From NCBI GenBank assembly GCA_958447915.1, contig CAUDCB010000001.1, positions 1-64,000 of the forward strand: a DNA stretch of 64,000 nt, written 5' to 3'. The position numbers and the translations under genes were made by a program. The DNA comes from an uncultured Collinsella sp. Its GTDB lineage: Bacteria > Actinomycetota > Coriobacteriia > Coriobacteriales > Coriobacteriaceae. The notes below the pieces were generated by a model, which saw nothing but the letters and a program-made list of their open reading frames with translations, made no database searches and was not told where the DNA came from. Of the stretch, positions 16,176-26,022 are shown in pieces. The stretch's first letter is position 1, and each line of letters opens with the position of its first letter.

Positions 16176-17441
16176 CTAGGAACGGTAGTCGCCGTTAATG
16201 GAGATGTACTCGTGCGTGAGGTCGCAAGTCCACACGGTGGTCGCCGCGTCCCCCGCGCCCAGGTCTGCCGAGATCACAATCTCGGGCGCCTCAAAGCGAC
16301 GCAGCGCCTCGTCCTCGTCAAAGGGAACGGTCAGGCCATCACGGCAGACGGGCATGCCCATCATATCGATGGACACATCTTCTTGGTTAAACTGCACGCC
16401 GCACTTGCCAAGCGCCATGGCAACGCGGCCCCAGTTGCAGTCGTGGCCGGCGATGCAGGTCTTGACGAGCGGCGAGTTGGCGACAGCACGGGCGGCGATA
16501 TCGGCCTCCTCGTCGTTCACGGCGCCGGTGACGTTAACCGTCACGAGCTTGGATGCGCCCTCGCCATCTGCGGCGATGTTACGCGCCAGGCTCTCGCACA
16601 CCTCATGCACGGCAAAGGCCAGCTCGTCGAAGGCGTCAGAGCCCTCGACAATAGGCTCGGCATCTGCGGCAGCGCCGGAAGCAAGCATGATGCAGGTGTC
16701 GTTGGTCGAAGTATCGGAGTCGACCGTTACCTTATTAAAGGTCTGCTTGACGGTTGAGAGCAACAGGGCGTGGAGCGCCGCCGGCTCGACGGGGGCATCG
16801 GTAGTGATGACCGCGATCATGGTTGCCATGTTGGGCATGATCATGCCCGAGCCCTTGCACATACCGCCCACCGTATAGGCATTGCCTGCGTGCCCCGCGG
16901 CCTCGCTGCGGTAACACACGGCATACTCCTTGGAATGTGTGTCGGTCGTCATGATGGCGCGAGCGGCATCGGCGCCACCGTGGGCGGAGAGCGCCTCGTA
17001 GGCGGCAGGAACGGCAGTCTCAAACGTGTCGATCGGCAGAATCTGACCAATTACGCCCGTGGAGGCGACCAGAATCTGCTGGGGCTCGCAGCCGATGACC
17101 TGCGAGGCGATGTTGCAGGTCTCGCGCGCGCAGGCAAGACCGGTCTCACCCGTGGCGGCGTTGGCATTGCCAGAGTTGACCGAAACGCCGGCGATGATAC
17201 CGTAGCCCTTGTCGGCACCGCCCAGATGGGCACGGCTCACCTGCACGGGCGCCGCGCAAAAGCGATTGGTGGTAAACACGCCGGCACCGGGACAGGGTTT
17301 ATCGGGCACGACGAGCGCGTAATCCAGGCGCTCGGGATTCTTGCGGAACCCAGCGTGGATGCCTGCAGCTTTAAAACCAGCCGCAGCCGTGACGCCACCC
17401 TCGACGGCGCGAATCTTGATATCGAACTGCTCTGTATTCAT
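16176..17441 (-). CDS. argJ: Bifunctional ornithine acetyltransferase / N-acetylglutamate synthase
   Basis: ArgJ moves the acetyl group from N-acetylornithine to glutamate, making the pathway cyclic. The 421 residues contain the autocleavage site PNMATM: the chain is cut between Ala206 and Thr207, and Thr207 is the nucleophile of the beta subunit. KGSGMI lies just before it. The absence of an argA-type gene here fits a cyclic pathway. It lies second in the operon after a 134-base gap with argC that contains a terminator-like hairpin. Confidence 0.95.
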   Translation of the reverse strand: MNTEQFDIKIRAVEGGVTAAAGFKAAGIHAGFRKNPERLDYALVVPDKPCPGAGVFTTNRFCAAPVQVSRAHLGGADKGYGIIAGVSVNSGNANAATGETGLACARETCNIASQVIGCEPQQILVASTGVIGQILPIDTFETAVPAAYEALSAHGGADAARAIMTTDTHSKEYAVCYRSEAAGHAGNAYTVGGMCKGSGMIMPNMATMIAVITTDAPVEPAALHALLLSTVKQTFNKVTVDSDTSTNDTCIMLASGAAADAEPIVEGSDAFDELAFAVHEVCESLARNIAADGEGASKLVTVNVTGAVNDEEADIAARAVANSPLVKTCIAGHDCNWGRVAMALGKCGVQFNQEDVSIDMMGMPVCRDGLTVPFDEDEALRRFEAPEIVISADLGAGDAATTVWTCDLTHEYISINGDYRS

Positions 17442-17473
17442 CGTCCTTACGACTCCTTATATCAAACAAAAAA

Positions 17474-17547
17474 CGGGCATCGGATGGCACGCCACACCAG
17501 CCGCAATCACTAGACCAGCTTAAAAGTGGCGCCCCACTCGATGCCCG
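17474..17547 (-). terminator. Terminator-like long hairpin between argC and argJ
   Basis: On the minus strand CGGGCATCG and CGATGCCCG form a 9-bp perfect stem around a 56-nt loop and are followed at once by TTTTTTG. The geometry is that of an intrinsic terminator or attenuator, although the loop is long. It would reduce argJBD relative to argC or provide a switch point. Confidence 0.5.
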
Positions 17548-17575
17548 ACTGCCAAATCGTCAACAATCGAATGTG

Positions 17576-18646
17576 CTACACCGGGCACGCCACTGTGGGC
17601 AAGCCTCGTCGCTCGTCAAAACCAAAGACGATGTTGGCGCACTGGACCGCCTGACCGGCAGCACCCTTGCACAGATTGTCGATCGCTCCCGTCGCCACCA
17701 GCACGCCCGCGCGCTTGTTGAGTACAAGGCCGATCTGGGCAGCATTGGTGCCGACGACCGAGGCCGTCTTGGGCTGCTCGCCGGCATCGAGCACGCGCAC
17801 AAAGGTGCGACCGGCGTAGAGCTGCTTGTAATGGTCGACGACATCCTCAAGAGCCAGCGTGTCGAGAGCCTGCGGCGCGAGCGGCAGCGTCACCGTAGAG
17901 AGCAGACCGCGCTTGAGCGGTGCCAGGTGCGGGGTAAAGACGACGCGATCGGTTAGACCCAAGATCTGCTCGATTTCGGGCGTGTGACGATGCTTGCCCA
18001 CGCCATAGGCCTCCAGGTTTTCGTCCGCGCTGCAAAAATGCGTACGGGCGTTGCAGGACTTACCGGCACCCGTTACACCGCTGATAGCGTCAACGATCAC
18101 GGGGCCGCTCTGGGCAACCCAGCCGGCGCGCACGGCAGGCGCGGCGGCAAGGCTCGTTGCGGTGGGATAGCAACCGGCGCAGGCGACCAGTACGGGCTTG
18201 CCGTCGACGTGGTCGGATGCAGCGGTCTCCAAATCCTGGCAGAATAGCTCGGGCAGACCAAAGGCGCGGCTCTTGAGTAGCTCGGGGCTCGTGTGCTCGG
18301 CGGCATACCAGGCCTCAAAGGTGGCCGGATCGCTCAGGCGATAGTCGGCCGAAAGGTCAATGCAGGAAACTCCCGCGGCAAGCAGGGCGGGCACCTGTGC
18401 CATGGCAGCCGTGTGCGGCACGGCCAAAAAGACCGCGTCGCAGTTCTTGAGCTCGGGGGCATCATGCGTCGTAAAGGCAAGATCGCTTACGCCGGTGAAG
18501 CTCGGGTACACCGCAGACAGCGGCTGGCCGGCATCGGCGTTGGACGTAATGGCAACAAGTTCAAACTCGGGATGACCGAGGACGAGGTGAATGAGCTCGG
18601 CGCCGGCATATCCAGCCGCACCGACGATTCCAACCTTTACAGACAT
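17576..18646 (-). CDS. argC: N-acetyl-gamma-glutamyl-phosphate reductase
   Basis: ArgC reduces N-acetylglutamyl phosphate to the semialdehyde with NADPH. The 356 residues show the NADP-binding GAAGYAGAEL at the N-terminus and the catalytic Cys159 in ACAGCYPTAT; VTGAGKSCNARTHFCS is the conserved substrate region. The ATG at 18646 follows AAGGAGTC. It is the first gene of argCJBD, with three ARG-box-like palindromes 24-120 bases upstream suggesting ArgR control. Confidence 0.95.
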   Translation of the reverse strand: MSVKVGIVGAAGYAGAELIHLVLGHPEFELVAITSNADAGQPLSAVYPSFTGVSDLAFTTHDAPELKNCDAVFLAVPHTAAMAQVPALLAAGVSCIDLSADYRLSDPATFEAWYAAEHTSPELLKSRAFGLPELFCQDLETAASDHVDGKPVLVACAGCYPTATSLAAAPAVRAGWVAQSGPVIVDAISGVTGAGKSCNARTHFCSADENLEAYGVGKHRHTPEIEQILGLTDRVVFTPHLAPLKRGLLSTVTLPLAPQALDTLALEDVVDHYKQLYAGRTFVRVLDAGEQPKTASVVGTNAAQIGLVLNKRAGVLVATGAIDNLCKGAAGQAVQCANIVFGFDERRGLPTVACPV

Positions 18647-18669
18647 ATCAGACTCCTTGTCTGCAGTTA

Positions 18670-18766
18670 TGCACCAATACGCATCCTGCAGCCGTCGTTA
18701 TGAAGTGGGTTGAAACTTTAGCACCAGAAGATGCATTTATACGCAAATCTTTTGCATATTCATGCA
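18670..18766. promoter_or_regulatory. Three ARG-box-like operators upstream of argC
   Basis: Each site has two 5-base arms around a 4-base A/T-rich centre: TGCACcaatACGCA (18670-18683), TGCATttatACGCA (18732-18745) and TGCATattcATGCA (18753-18766). The last two, taken as 18-bp boxes, are 3 bp apart (21 bp centre to centre), the spacing of paired ARG boxes bound by the ArgR/AhrC hexamer. No argR gene is in the window. Confidence 0.6.
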
Positions 18767-18813
18767 TTGAAACAGTCCCGACACATTCACTCAAAGGAAT
18801 TGACAAATAAACA

Positions 18814-18866
18814 CGGGCCCCATATTGCCGAGTGCACCTTACGGTGACGTTGCAATGTGGGGCCCG
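18814..18866 (-). terminator. Large hairpin downstream of the PNPOx-like gene
   Basis: CGGGCCCCATATTGC pairs with GCAATGTGGGGCCCG, with an inner CACC/GGTG hairpin in the loop. On the minus strand TGTTTATTTG follows. It probably ends the transcript from 18912 and insulates the argC promoter. Confidence 0.6.
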
Positions 18867-18911
18867 CTACATGCGAGAATTTGAATTGCCGAAGCTTGCT
18901 GAGAGACTCGT

Positions 18912-19322
18912 TTAGAACTCGACCGGCACCCATTCGTCATGGTTGCAGATAAAGGCCTCGGGTTCCTCCACGCTAAAGAAGACGAGCGTGGGATCGTCTG
19001 CGCCCTCGTAGTGCTCGCTCAAGCGCTCAAGATGCTTCCATCCGGCCTCGCGCATTTCGTCCGAAGCCCGGTCATCCAGGCCCGCACGCCCGCGCAAGAT
19101 CAACCAACCATGGCCCGGCCACCAGCTCGTGGCCTCAAAGCGCTGATTTTGCAGCAGCTCTTGCCACACATCTTTGGTGCGCGCCGTTACAAACCACAGT
19201 TTGCCGTCCTGAATCTGTGCAAACGAGAACGGACGCACATGTGGCTGTCCGTCAACGCTCGTCGCCAAATACCATGCCGGCACCGACGTCAGATACTCCA
19301 ACACTGTATTCAATCCGTCCAT
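18912..19322 (-). CDS. Pyridoxamine 5'-phosphate oxidase-like flavin protein (paralogue 1)
   Basis: A 136-residue protein of the split-barrel, FMN-binding PNPOx-like family. The start at 19322 (MDGLNTVLEY) has GGAGG six bases before it. Motifs are PAWYLATSVDGQPHVRPFSF and KLWFVTARTKDVW, the usual flavin-site strands. Members range from true oxidases to flavin reductases and heme-utilisation proteins, so the reaction is unknown. It shares about half its positions with the neighbour at 19377, and the pair likely arose by tandem duplication. Confidence 0.75.
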   Translation of the reverse strand: MDGLNTVLEYLTSVPAWYLATSVDGQPHVRPFSFAQIQDGKLWFVTARTKDVWQELLQNQRFEATSWWPGHGWLILRGRAGLDDRASDEMREAGWKHLERLSEHYEGADDPTLVFFSVEEPEAFICNHDEWVPVEF

Positions 19323-19342
19323 GTGTCCTCCTGGCACTAGTC

Positions 19343-19376
19343 TTTTTGGGTCGGGGCTGCTTTAGCTGCCCTAGGG
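19343..19376. repeat. Palindromic repeat, family C, abutting a stop codon
   Basis: The TTTTTGGGTCGGGGCTGCTT...TAGCTGCCC segment resembles copies at 41711-41740 and, inverted, 43363-43391 (shared TTTGGGACxGGGCT...TTTAGCT). It lies between the two PNPOx paralogues, ending at the TAA of the second. Confidence 0.5.
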
Positions 19377-19823
19377 TTAAAGCTCCAGGCGCTCCTCGCT
19401 GCCGTCGATATCGCAGAAGCGGGTGACGATATTGCGGACCGAGAAAAACGCAAGGCGGCCGTCGTTGGCACTCTCGTGTTCTTCGCCGATGCCCACCATG
19501 TGCTTAAAACCCGCTTGACGCACCTTGTCGCTCGCAACCGCGTCGTCCTCGAGCGCGGCCTCGCCGGTCAGCACAATCCAACACTCCCCCGGTTTCCAAC
19601 CCGAAACCTCAAACTTGGGGTTCGCGCTGAGCTCGGCCCACACGTCCTTATCGCGCGAGGTGCAAAACCACAGCTTGCCATCATCGACCATGGCAAACGA
19701 GAACGGCCTCACGCGCGGCTGATGTCCGTCCGTCACGTCGATTGTGGCGAGATACCACGCCGGAATACGCCTAAGATACGAACAGGCGCGCTCGAGCTGC
19801 GCCGTGCGGTCGTTGTCGGTCAT
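19377..19823 (-). CDS. Pyridoxamine 5'-phosphate oxidase-like flavin protein (paralogue 2)
   Basis: A 148-residue PNPOx-like protein, sister of the gene at 18912. PAWYLATIDVTDGHQPRVRP and KLWFCTSRDKDVWAEL align with the same positions in the paralogue. PGECWIVLTGEAALEDD is the central strand region. It starts at 19823 behind a CAGGAAAGGGG-like ribosome site. It reads away from the ECF operon's last gene on the same strand, so co-transcription is possible. Function beyond flavin binding is not clear. Confidence 0.75.
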   Translation of the reverse strand: MTDNDRTAQLERACSYLRRIPAWYLATIDVTDGHQPRVRPFSFAMVDDGKLWFCTSRDKDVWAELSANPKFEVSGWKPGECWIVLTGEAALEDDAVASDKVRQAGFKHMVGIGEEHESANDGRLAFFSVRNIVTRFCDIDGSEERLEL

Positions 19824-19853
19824 AGGGACCCCTTTCCTGCGCTCGAATCGCGC

Positions 19854-20654
19854 CTAAACAAGTTGAAGATTGATGACGATGACGCAGATGAGCAGCAACG
19901 CCGTCACCACCGCCGCCAACGCATCGCCACGGCCAAATGCAAGCGCATGCAGACGCGTGCGGCCCTGCTCGCCATGATAGCAACGGGCATCCATGGCGGC
20001 AGACAACGTCTCGGCATGACGGAACACACCCGTGAACAGCGGAATCGCCACACTGCCAAGCATACGAACGCCGCCGAGCGGGCCTCCCGTCACGCGCGCA
20101 CCGCGGCTCGCCTGCGCATCGGCCGTCTGCTTCATCTCGGTGGCAAACTGCGGCATAAAGCGCAGCGCGATACCCATAATCATACCGAGCTCGTGCGCAG
20201 GAAGTCCCACACGCGCAAACGGCGCGAGCAGGCGCTCAAAGCCCGCGGTGAGGTCGAGCGTCGGTGTGGTGAGCGTAATGGCGCTCATGCCGGCCATCAT
20301 CAAGGTCAGGCGGCACGCCATAAAGGCGGCGGAATGCAGCGAGCCCTCGCTTATCTGCAAAAAGCCGAGCTGCCACAGAATGCGCCCGCTCTGGTCGGAA
20401 AACAGGTTGAGCACTGCGACCACCGCGACGATTGCCAGCAGCGGCGCCATCGATGACAGGACGCGACGAACCGGCACCCGTGACACGGTATAGATCAGGA
20501 CAACGAAGATTGCGACCGGGATCAGTCCGCGGAAGCTGCCGACCGTGAGCGTCGTGATCAGGAACACAAAGCCCAAGAGCAACTTAGTTCGCGGGTCCAG
20601 GCGGTGAATTGCACTATCGCCGGGATAGTAGCTGCCAAACGAAAACGCCTCCAT
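19854..20654 (-). CDS. ecfT: ECF transporter transmembrane component EcfT
   Basis: EcfT couples the ATPases to the substrate-binding S component in the membrane. The 266 residues include the N-terminal HRLDPRTKLL motif, several membrane helices, and the two coupling-helix motifs: ASRGA at about residue 190 and DARCY at about 221, the latter having Cys where Gly is usual. Its ATG overlaps the ecfA stop by one base (TAATG). It is the last gene of the FMN-regulated operon ribU-ecfA-ecfT. Confidence 0.9.
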   Translation of the reverse strand: MEAFSFGSYYPGDSAIHRLDPRTKLLLGFVFLITTLTVGSFRGLIPVAIFVVLIYTVSRVPVRRVLSSMAPLLAIVAVVAVLNLFSDQSGRILWQLGFLQISEGSLHSAAFMACRLTLMMAGMSAITLTTPTLDLTAGFERLLAPFARVGLPAHELGMIMGIALRFMPQFATEMKQTADAQASRGARVTGGPLGGVRMLGSVAIPLFTGVFRHAETLSAAMDARCYHGEQGRTRLHALAFGRGDALAAVVTALLLICVIVINLQLV

Positions 20655-22558
20655 TAGCAGCCCTCCTCTCGCGCGATCGCTTCGGATTTGGCCTTGTCCG
20701 AGACGTTAGAAGAACCGTCTGAGCGACCGATCAGCAAATCTGCCAACTCGTCGGCCAACGGCTCAACCGTATAGAGCCCGCCGCGACGCAGCGGCACGCC
20801 CGCTTCCGCGAGCGCCAACGCCATGCGTTGAGCAGCGGGAACACCCAAGCCGATTGATTTAAGCTCATCCGCATGCGCAAACACCTGCGCAGGGGTTCCC
20901 TCGGCAAACACCGCGCCCTCGTTCATCACGACGATACGGTCGCAGCAATTGGCCAGGTCATCCATGCTGTGCGAAACCATGACAACGGTCAGGCCCTCGC
21001 GATGGAGTCGACCGATGAGCCCTAGGAAATCCCTGCGCGCCGCCGGATCGAGCCCCGCCATGGGCTCATCGAGCACCAGGACTTCGGGCTCCATGGCGAG
21101 CACGCCGGCGAATGCCACACGCCGTTGCTGACCGCCCGAAAGCTCAAAGGGACTCTTGTCGCCGACCGTGGAAAGATCGAGGCCCACGCGCAAGAGTGAT
21201 GACTCGACACGACGGTCGACTTCATCTTGCGGCAAGCCAAGGTTATGCGGACCAAACGCCACGTCCTGTGCCACGGTCTCGGCAAACAGCTGACGCTCAG
21301 GATATTGAAACACCACGCCGACCTTGGCCTTAACCGCGGCGGCGTCTTTCTTGTTTGACAGATCGAGCCCCAGCGCGCGAACGGATCCCTCCTGGGGGCG
21401 AATCAGACCGTTGAGATGCTGGACCAGCGTCGACTTACCCGAGCCGGTATGACCTGCTAGCCCCAGGAACTCGCCGCGACGCACCGTCAGCGATACATCG
21501 CGCAGCGTCCACGGGCTGCTGGGGTCGTTTCCCCAGAGAGCCTGTTTATTCGATTTGCCCGCAGTGGCCGAGCGCTTGCGCCATCGACGGCGCTCGCGGG
21601 CACTCAGCGAGTAACTATGCGAGAGGTGCGAAATCTCGATGACGGGCTCCGACACGGCTGTCCCGTCGGTTGCAGAGGAGGCGTTGTCGAGCACACGAGA
21701 ATCGGGTGCAGAAGGCCGCTCTGCGGCGTCTTCCCCACTCCGGTCGGCATATGCCTGCGCAATCTCGGCGACCATATCCACCTCGCGCACCTGCGCATGA
21801 ACGGGCACGCCCTTCGCACGAAGCGCCGTGCCCAAGCAGCACGACGCCGGCATATCCAAGTTGAGCTGCGCAAGTTCGTCCGCCCGCGTCAAGATTTCCT
21901 CGGGCGTACCGAACATGGCAACACGGCCCGCCTGGAAGACAGCAACGCGATCGGCCTCGGCTGCCTCTTCCATAAAGTGCGTAATCATCACGATGGTCAT
22001 GCCGCGTTCGTGCAGCGCGTGACAGGCCTTCATAAGGCCCTTGCGCCCGCGCGGATCGAGCATCGAGGACGCCTCGTCCAAAATGAGCACGCGCGGTTCC
22101 ATGGCGAGCACGCCGGCAAGCGCTACGCGTTGCTTTTGGCCACCCGAGAGCGCATGGGTCTCGTGGCGCTCGAAGCCCACCAAACCCACGCCCTTCAGTG
22201 CCTCGCGTACGCGCTGCGCGATCTGGGCCGATTCCACCCCAAGGTTTTCGGGACCAAAGGCAACATCGTCCTCGACAAGCGTCGCCACCAGCTGATCATC
22301 CGGGTTCTGGAATACCATGCCCGCGGTCGAGCGAATGTCGTAGACCAGCTCGGGATCGGACGCGACCATGCCGTTGACGCGCACCGTTCCCGTATCGGGC
22401 TGCAGCAGCGCGTTCAAATGCTTGGCGAACGTCGACTTGCCCGACCCGTTTCCGCCGAGGATGCAGAAAAACTCGCCATCCTCGATGTTCAGATCGATGC
22501 CGTCGAGTGCCGGTGTGGCACCGTCATAGCTATAGGAAACGCCCCGACACTCAATCAT
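20654..22558 (-). CDS. ecfA: Fused ECF transporter ATPase (EcfA1-EcfA2 in one chain)
   Basis: A 634-residue protein with two complete ABC ATPase domains. The first half has GGNGSGKST, ALSGGQKQR and LILDEASSMLDP; the second has GHTGSGKST, ELSGGQQRR and LVLDEPMAGLDP. A variable linker of about 60 residues separates them (around 270-330). ECF modules usually use two separate ATPases; here they are one gene. It overlaps the ribU stop by four bases (ATGA) and ecfT by one, so the three genes are translationally coupled. Confidence 0.92.
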   Translation of the reverse strand: MIECRGVSYSYDGATPALDGIDLNIEDGEFFCILGGNGSGKSTFAKHLNALLQPDTGTVRVNGMVASDPELVYDIRSTAGMVFQNPDDQLVATLVEDDVAFGPENLGVESAQIAQRVREALKGVGLVGFERHETHALSGGQKQRVALAGVLAMEPRVLILDEASSMLDPRGRKGLMKACHALHERGMTIVMITHFMEEAAEADRVAVFQAGRVAMFGTPEEILTRADELAQLNLDMPASCCLGTALRAKGVPVHAQVREVDMVAEIAQAYADRSGEDAAERPSAPDSRVLDNASSATDGTAVSEPVIEISHLSHSYSLSARERRRWRKRSATAGKSNKQALWGNDPSSPWTLRDVSLTVRRGEFLGLAGHTGSGKSTLVQHLNGLIRPQEGSVRALGLDLSNKKDAAAVKAKVGVVFQYPERQLFAETVAQDVAFGPHNLGLPQDEVDRRVESSLLRVGLDLSTVGDKSPFELSGGQQRRVAFAGVLAMEPEVLVLDEPMAGLDPAARRDFLGLIGRLHREGLTVVMVSHSMDDLANCCDRIVVMNEGAVFAEGTPAQVFAHADELKSIGLGVPAAQRMALALAEAGVPLRRGGLYTVEPLADELADLLIGRSDGSSNVSDKAKSEAIAREEGC

Positions 22559-23145
22559 GCGCGGCCTTTGACCTGGTCCTTTTTAGGTGTGATGAGGTTA
22601 GAGACCGCCTTGTACACCGCAAGTGTCAGCACCGAGTTAAGCACGGTCTTGATGAGGTTGAACGGCAGCACAGCAGGAATCATGAGCGGGGCGATCACAT
22701 CGACCGAGCCATACCAGAACCAAACGCCGATGGTCAGATTCGCAACCATGGACAGCGCCGTGGCGGCAATAACGCCCAGCACCAGGCCAATCACGGCACC
22801 CTTATAGGTATGCATCTTTTGGTAGACGATAGCCGCAGGCAGAATATAGCCCAGCGTGGCAACCAAGTTCATAAGCGCACCGACCCAATCGCCCATGGTA
22901 AGCGCATGGATAACGATCGCCATGGCGGCAACGGCAGTACCGGCACCAGGACCGTACGCAAACCCGCACACCATCGCCGGCACCAGCGACGGGTCATAGG
23001 TCAAAAACGGCGCCGAAGGAAGGATGGGCAGCTGCACATACATAAACAGGGCGCCCAAGGCGCACATGAGCGCCATGGTAACGAGCTGTTTGGTGCTCCA
23101 CCTATTCGTGTTCTCAAAATGGATATGCTGCGACTGTTCAGACAT
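22555..23145 (-). CDS. ribU: Riboflavin ECF transporter S component
   Basis: A 196-residue polytopic membrane protein that binds the vitamin and joins EcfT/EcfA for uptake. The S-component features are about six helices and a substrate-site region around PFLTYDPSLVPAMVCGFAYG. Specificity for riboflavin is inferred from the FMN riboswitch directly upstream. The start at 23145 (MSEQSQHIHF) follows AGGTGAT. An in-frame ATG at 23166 is inside the conserved 3' end of the riboswitch (GGATGAAAG) and is unlikely to be used. Confidence 0.85.
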   Translation of the reverse strand: MSEQSQHIHFENTNRWSTKQLVTMALMCALGALFMYVQLPILPSAPFLTYDPSLVPAMVCGFAYGPGAGTAVAAMAIVIHALTMGDWVGALMNLVATLGYILPAAIVYQKMHTYKGAVIGLVLGVIAATALSMVANLTIGVWFWYGSVDVIAPLMIPAVLPFNLIKTVLNSVLTLAVYKAVSNLITPKKDQVKGRA

Positions 23146-23157
23146 AAGATCACCTGC

Positions 23158-23338
23158 CTCTTTCATCCGGACTCTAACCGTTGGTACTGGGATCTCACCA
23201 GTTCAGCCGGCATGCGAACCAACGCACACACGGGTCGCGGACTCATCGGCTCGGTCGCAGGCACTTTACCTGCGCCACGGCGCCCCTTTGACACCGCCCG
23301 ATTTACCGCCAGTGGGGAATTCCACCCCGCCCTGAAAC
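23158..23338 (-). promoter_or_regulatory. FMN riboswitch (RFN element)
   Basis: Read on the minus strand the conserved RFN blocks are in order: GGGCGGGGTGGAATTCCCC then CTGGCGGT, GAGTCCGCGACCC, a GAACTGGTGAGATCCCAGT arm, and AGTCCGGATGAAAGA at the 3' end. It lies directly before ribU, and the ribosome site overlaps its 3' boundary, so FMN binding probably lowers ribU-ecfA-ecfT expression. Confidence 0.93.
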
Positions 23339-23712
23339 AGCAAGGAAAAGTGTAGCACGAGGGAAGACAGGTGCAAGTATGCCGAGGATAATTTATGACG
23401 GGGATCAGTTACCGCAACAACCACGTTCCCCACCCATCCCAAAGTAACGCGCCTTTCGCGCAAAGCGCGAAACAGCGACCGGGACACGTACCCCTATCAA
23501 CCACGTCCTCCGCCCACGCCGACCTCAAGGCCGTAAACGCAGGGGATCCGGGGGCGTGACGGGGGTTTCTCTCCGGAACATTCCGCAGGACGCAAAGAGG
23601 CTCCGCAGCGCGAAGCGCGATGCGGAGCCTCTTTGCATGTCCGAGGACGTTCCGGAGAGAAACCCCCGTCACGCCCCCGGATCCCCGGTGGGAGTTCTAG
23701 ACCTTGTCGGCC
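23339..23712. other. 374-bp intergenic region between groEL and the FMN riboswitch
   Basis: No gene is supported. The region holds a small palindrome at about 23452-23470 (TTTCGCGC/GCGCGAAA) and a roughly 145-bp palindrome at 23542-23686. Open frames on both strands give near-identical peptides because of the palindrome, so they are not genes. Confidence 0.7.
23542..23686. repeat. Very long palindrome (about 145 bp) downstream of groEL
   Basis: The outer arms (GGGGATCCGGGGGCGTGACG and its complement) continue inward through GGGTTTCTCTCCGGAA to a central hairpin, AGAGGCTCCGCA/TGCGGAGCCTCT, around GCGCGAAGCGCGA. Mismatches are few and cluster in the middle of each arm. It begins 27 bases past the groEL stop and could act as a terminator or an extragenic repeat. 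Confidence 0.75.
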
Positions 23713-25428
<1,716 letters not shown>

Positions 25429-25446
25429 TCAGAGATTCTGACGAGA

Positions 25447-25740
25447 CTAGGCCTCGACAACAGCGTAGATGTCGTCGGCGCGCATCAGCAGATACTTCTC
25501 GCCGTCGACCTTGACCTCGTTGCCACCGAACTTACCGTAGATGACAACGTCGCCAACCTTGACGTCCATGGGGATGCGATCGCCCTTGTCGTTGACCTTA
25601 CCGGCGCCAACGGCAACGATGGTGCCGCGCTGCGGCTTCTCCTGAGCGTTGCTGGCGATATACAGACCAGAAGCGGTCTTCTGCTCGGCCTCGTCGGGCT
25701 TGACCAGGACGCGATCTGCAAGCGGCTTCAAAGACGACAT
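25447..25740 (-). CDS. groS: Co-chaperonin GroES
   Basis: GroES caps the GroEL chamber. The start at 25740 (MSSLKPLADRVLV) has AAGGAGG at ideal spacing; a longer open frame upstream has none. The 97 residues match the family. The mobile loop is AEQKTASGLYIAS and the roof region VNDKGDRIPMDVKVGDVV. It precedes groEL. No perfect CIRCE or HAIR operator was found upstream, only a degenerate CIRCE-like site at 25865-25891. Confidence 0.96.
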   Translation of the reverse strand: MSSLKPLADRVLVKPDEAEQKTASGLYIASNAQEKPQRGTIVAVGAGKVNDKGDRIPMDVKVGDVVIYGKFGGNEVKVDGEKYLLMRADDIYAVVEA

Positions 25741-25864
25741 GCTTGTTTCCTCCTTTGTGGGCCGCGCGGTCATGCCGCGCGGGTTAACCCTTTTCTTTGC
25801 GTACGCGTTGAATGGTACCCACGAATGGCGGGTTATACAACACGGAGTCAAAAAATCTTATTTT

Positions 25865-25891
25865 TTGGCACTTAGATTTTCTGAATGCCGG
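25865..25891. promoter_or_regulatory. Degenerate CIRCE-like site upstream of groES
   Basis: TTGGCACTT, a 9-base spacer and GAATGCCGG match CIRCE (TTAGCACTC-N9-GAGTGCTAA) in 7 of 9 and 5 of 9 positions with the exact spacer. The arms pair poorly with each other. Weak evidence for HrcA control. Confidence 0.25.
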
Positions 25892-26022
25892 GGGATAACT
25901 TATGCTCGGCCCCAAGGCGGACCGGAAAGCATGAAGTTTTAGCGCGGCAACTTTGTGAATCAGCTTCTCAAGACTACAATCCTCCAGATGAAATATGCCC
26001 AGATGAGAGGAAGGGAGGGCAG

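Noticed and set aside
25741..26000. HAIR (HspR) operator before groES
   Set aside because: No CTTGAGT-N7-ACTCAAG match.
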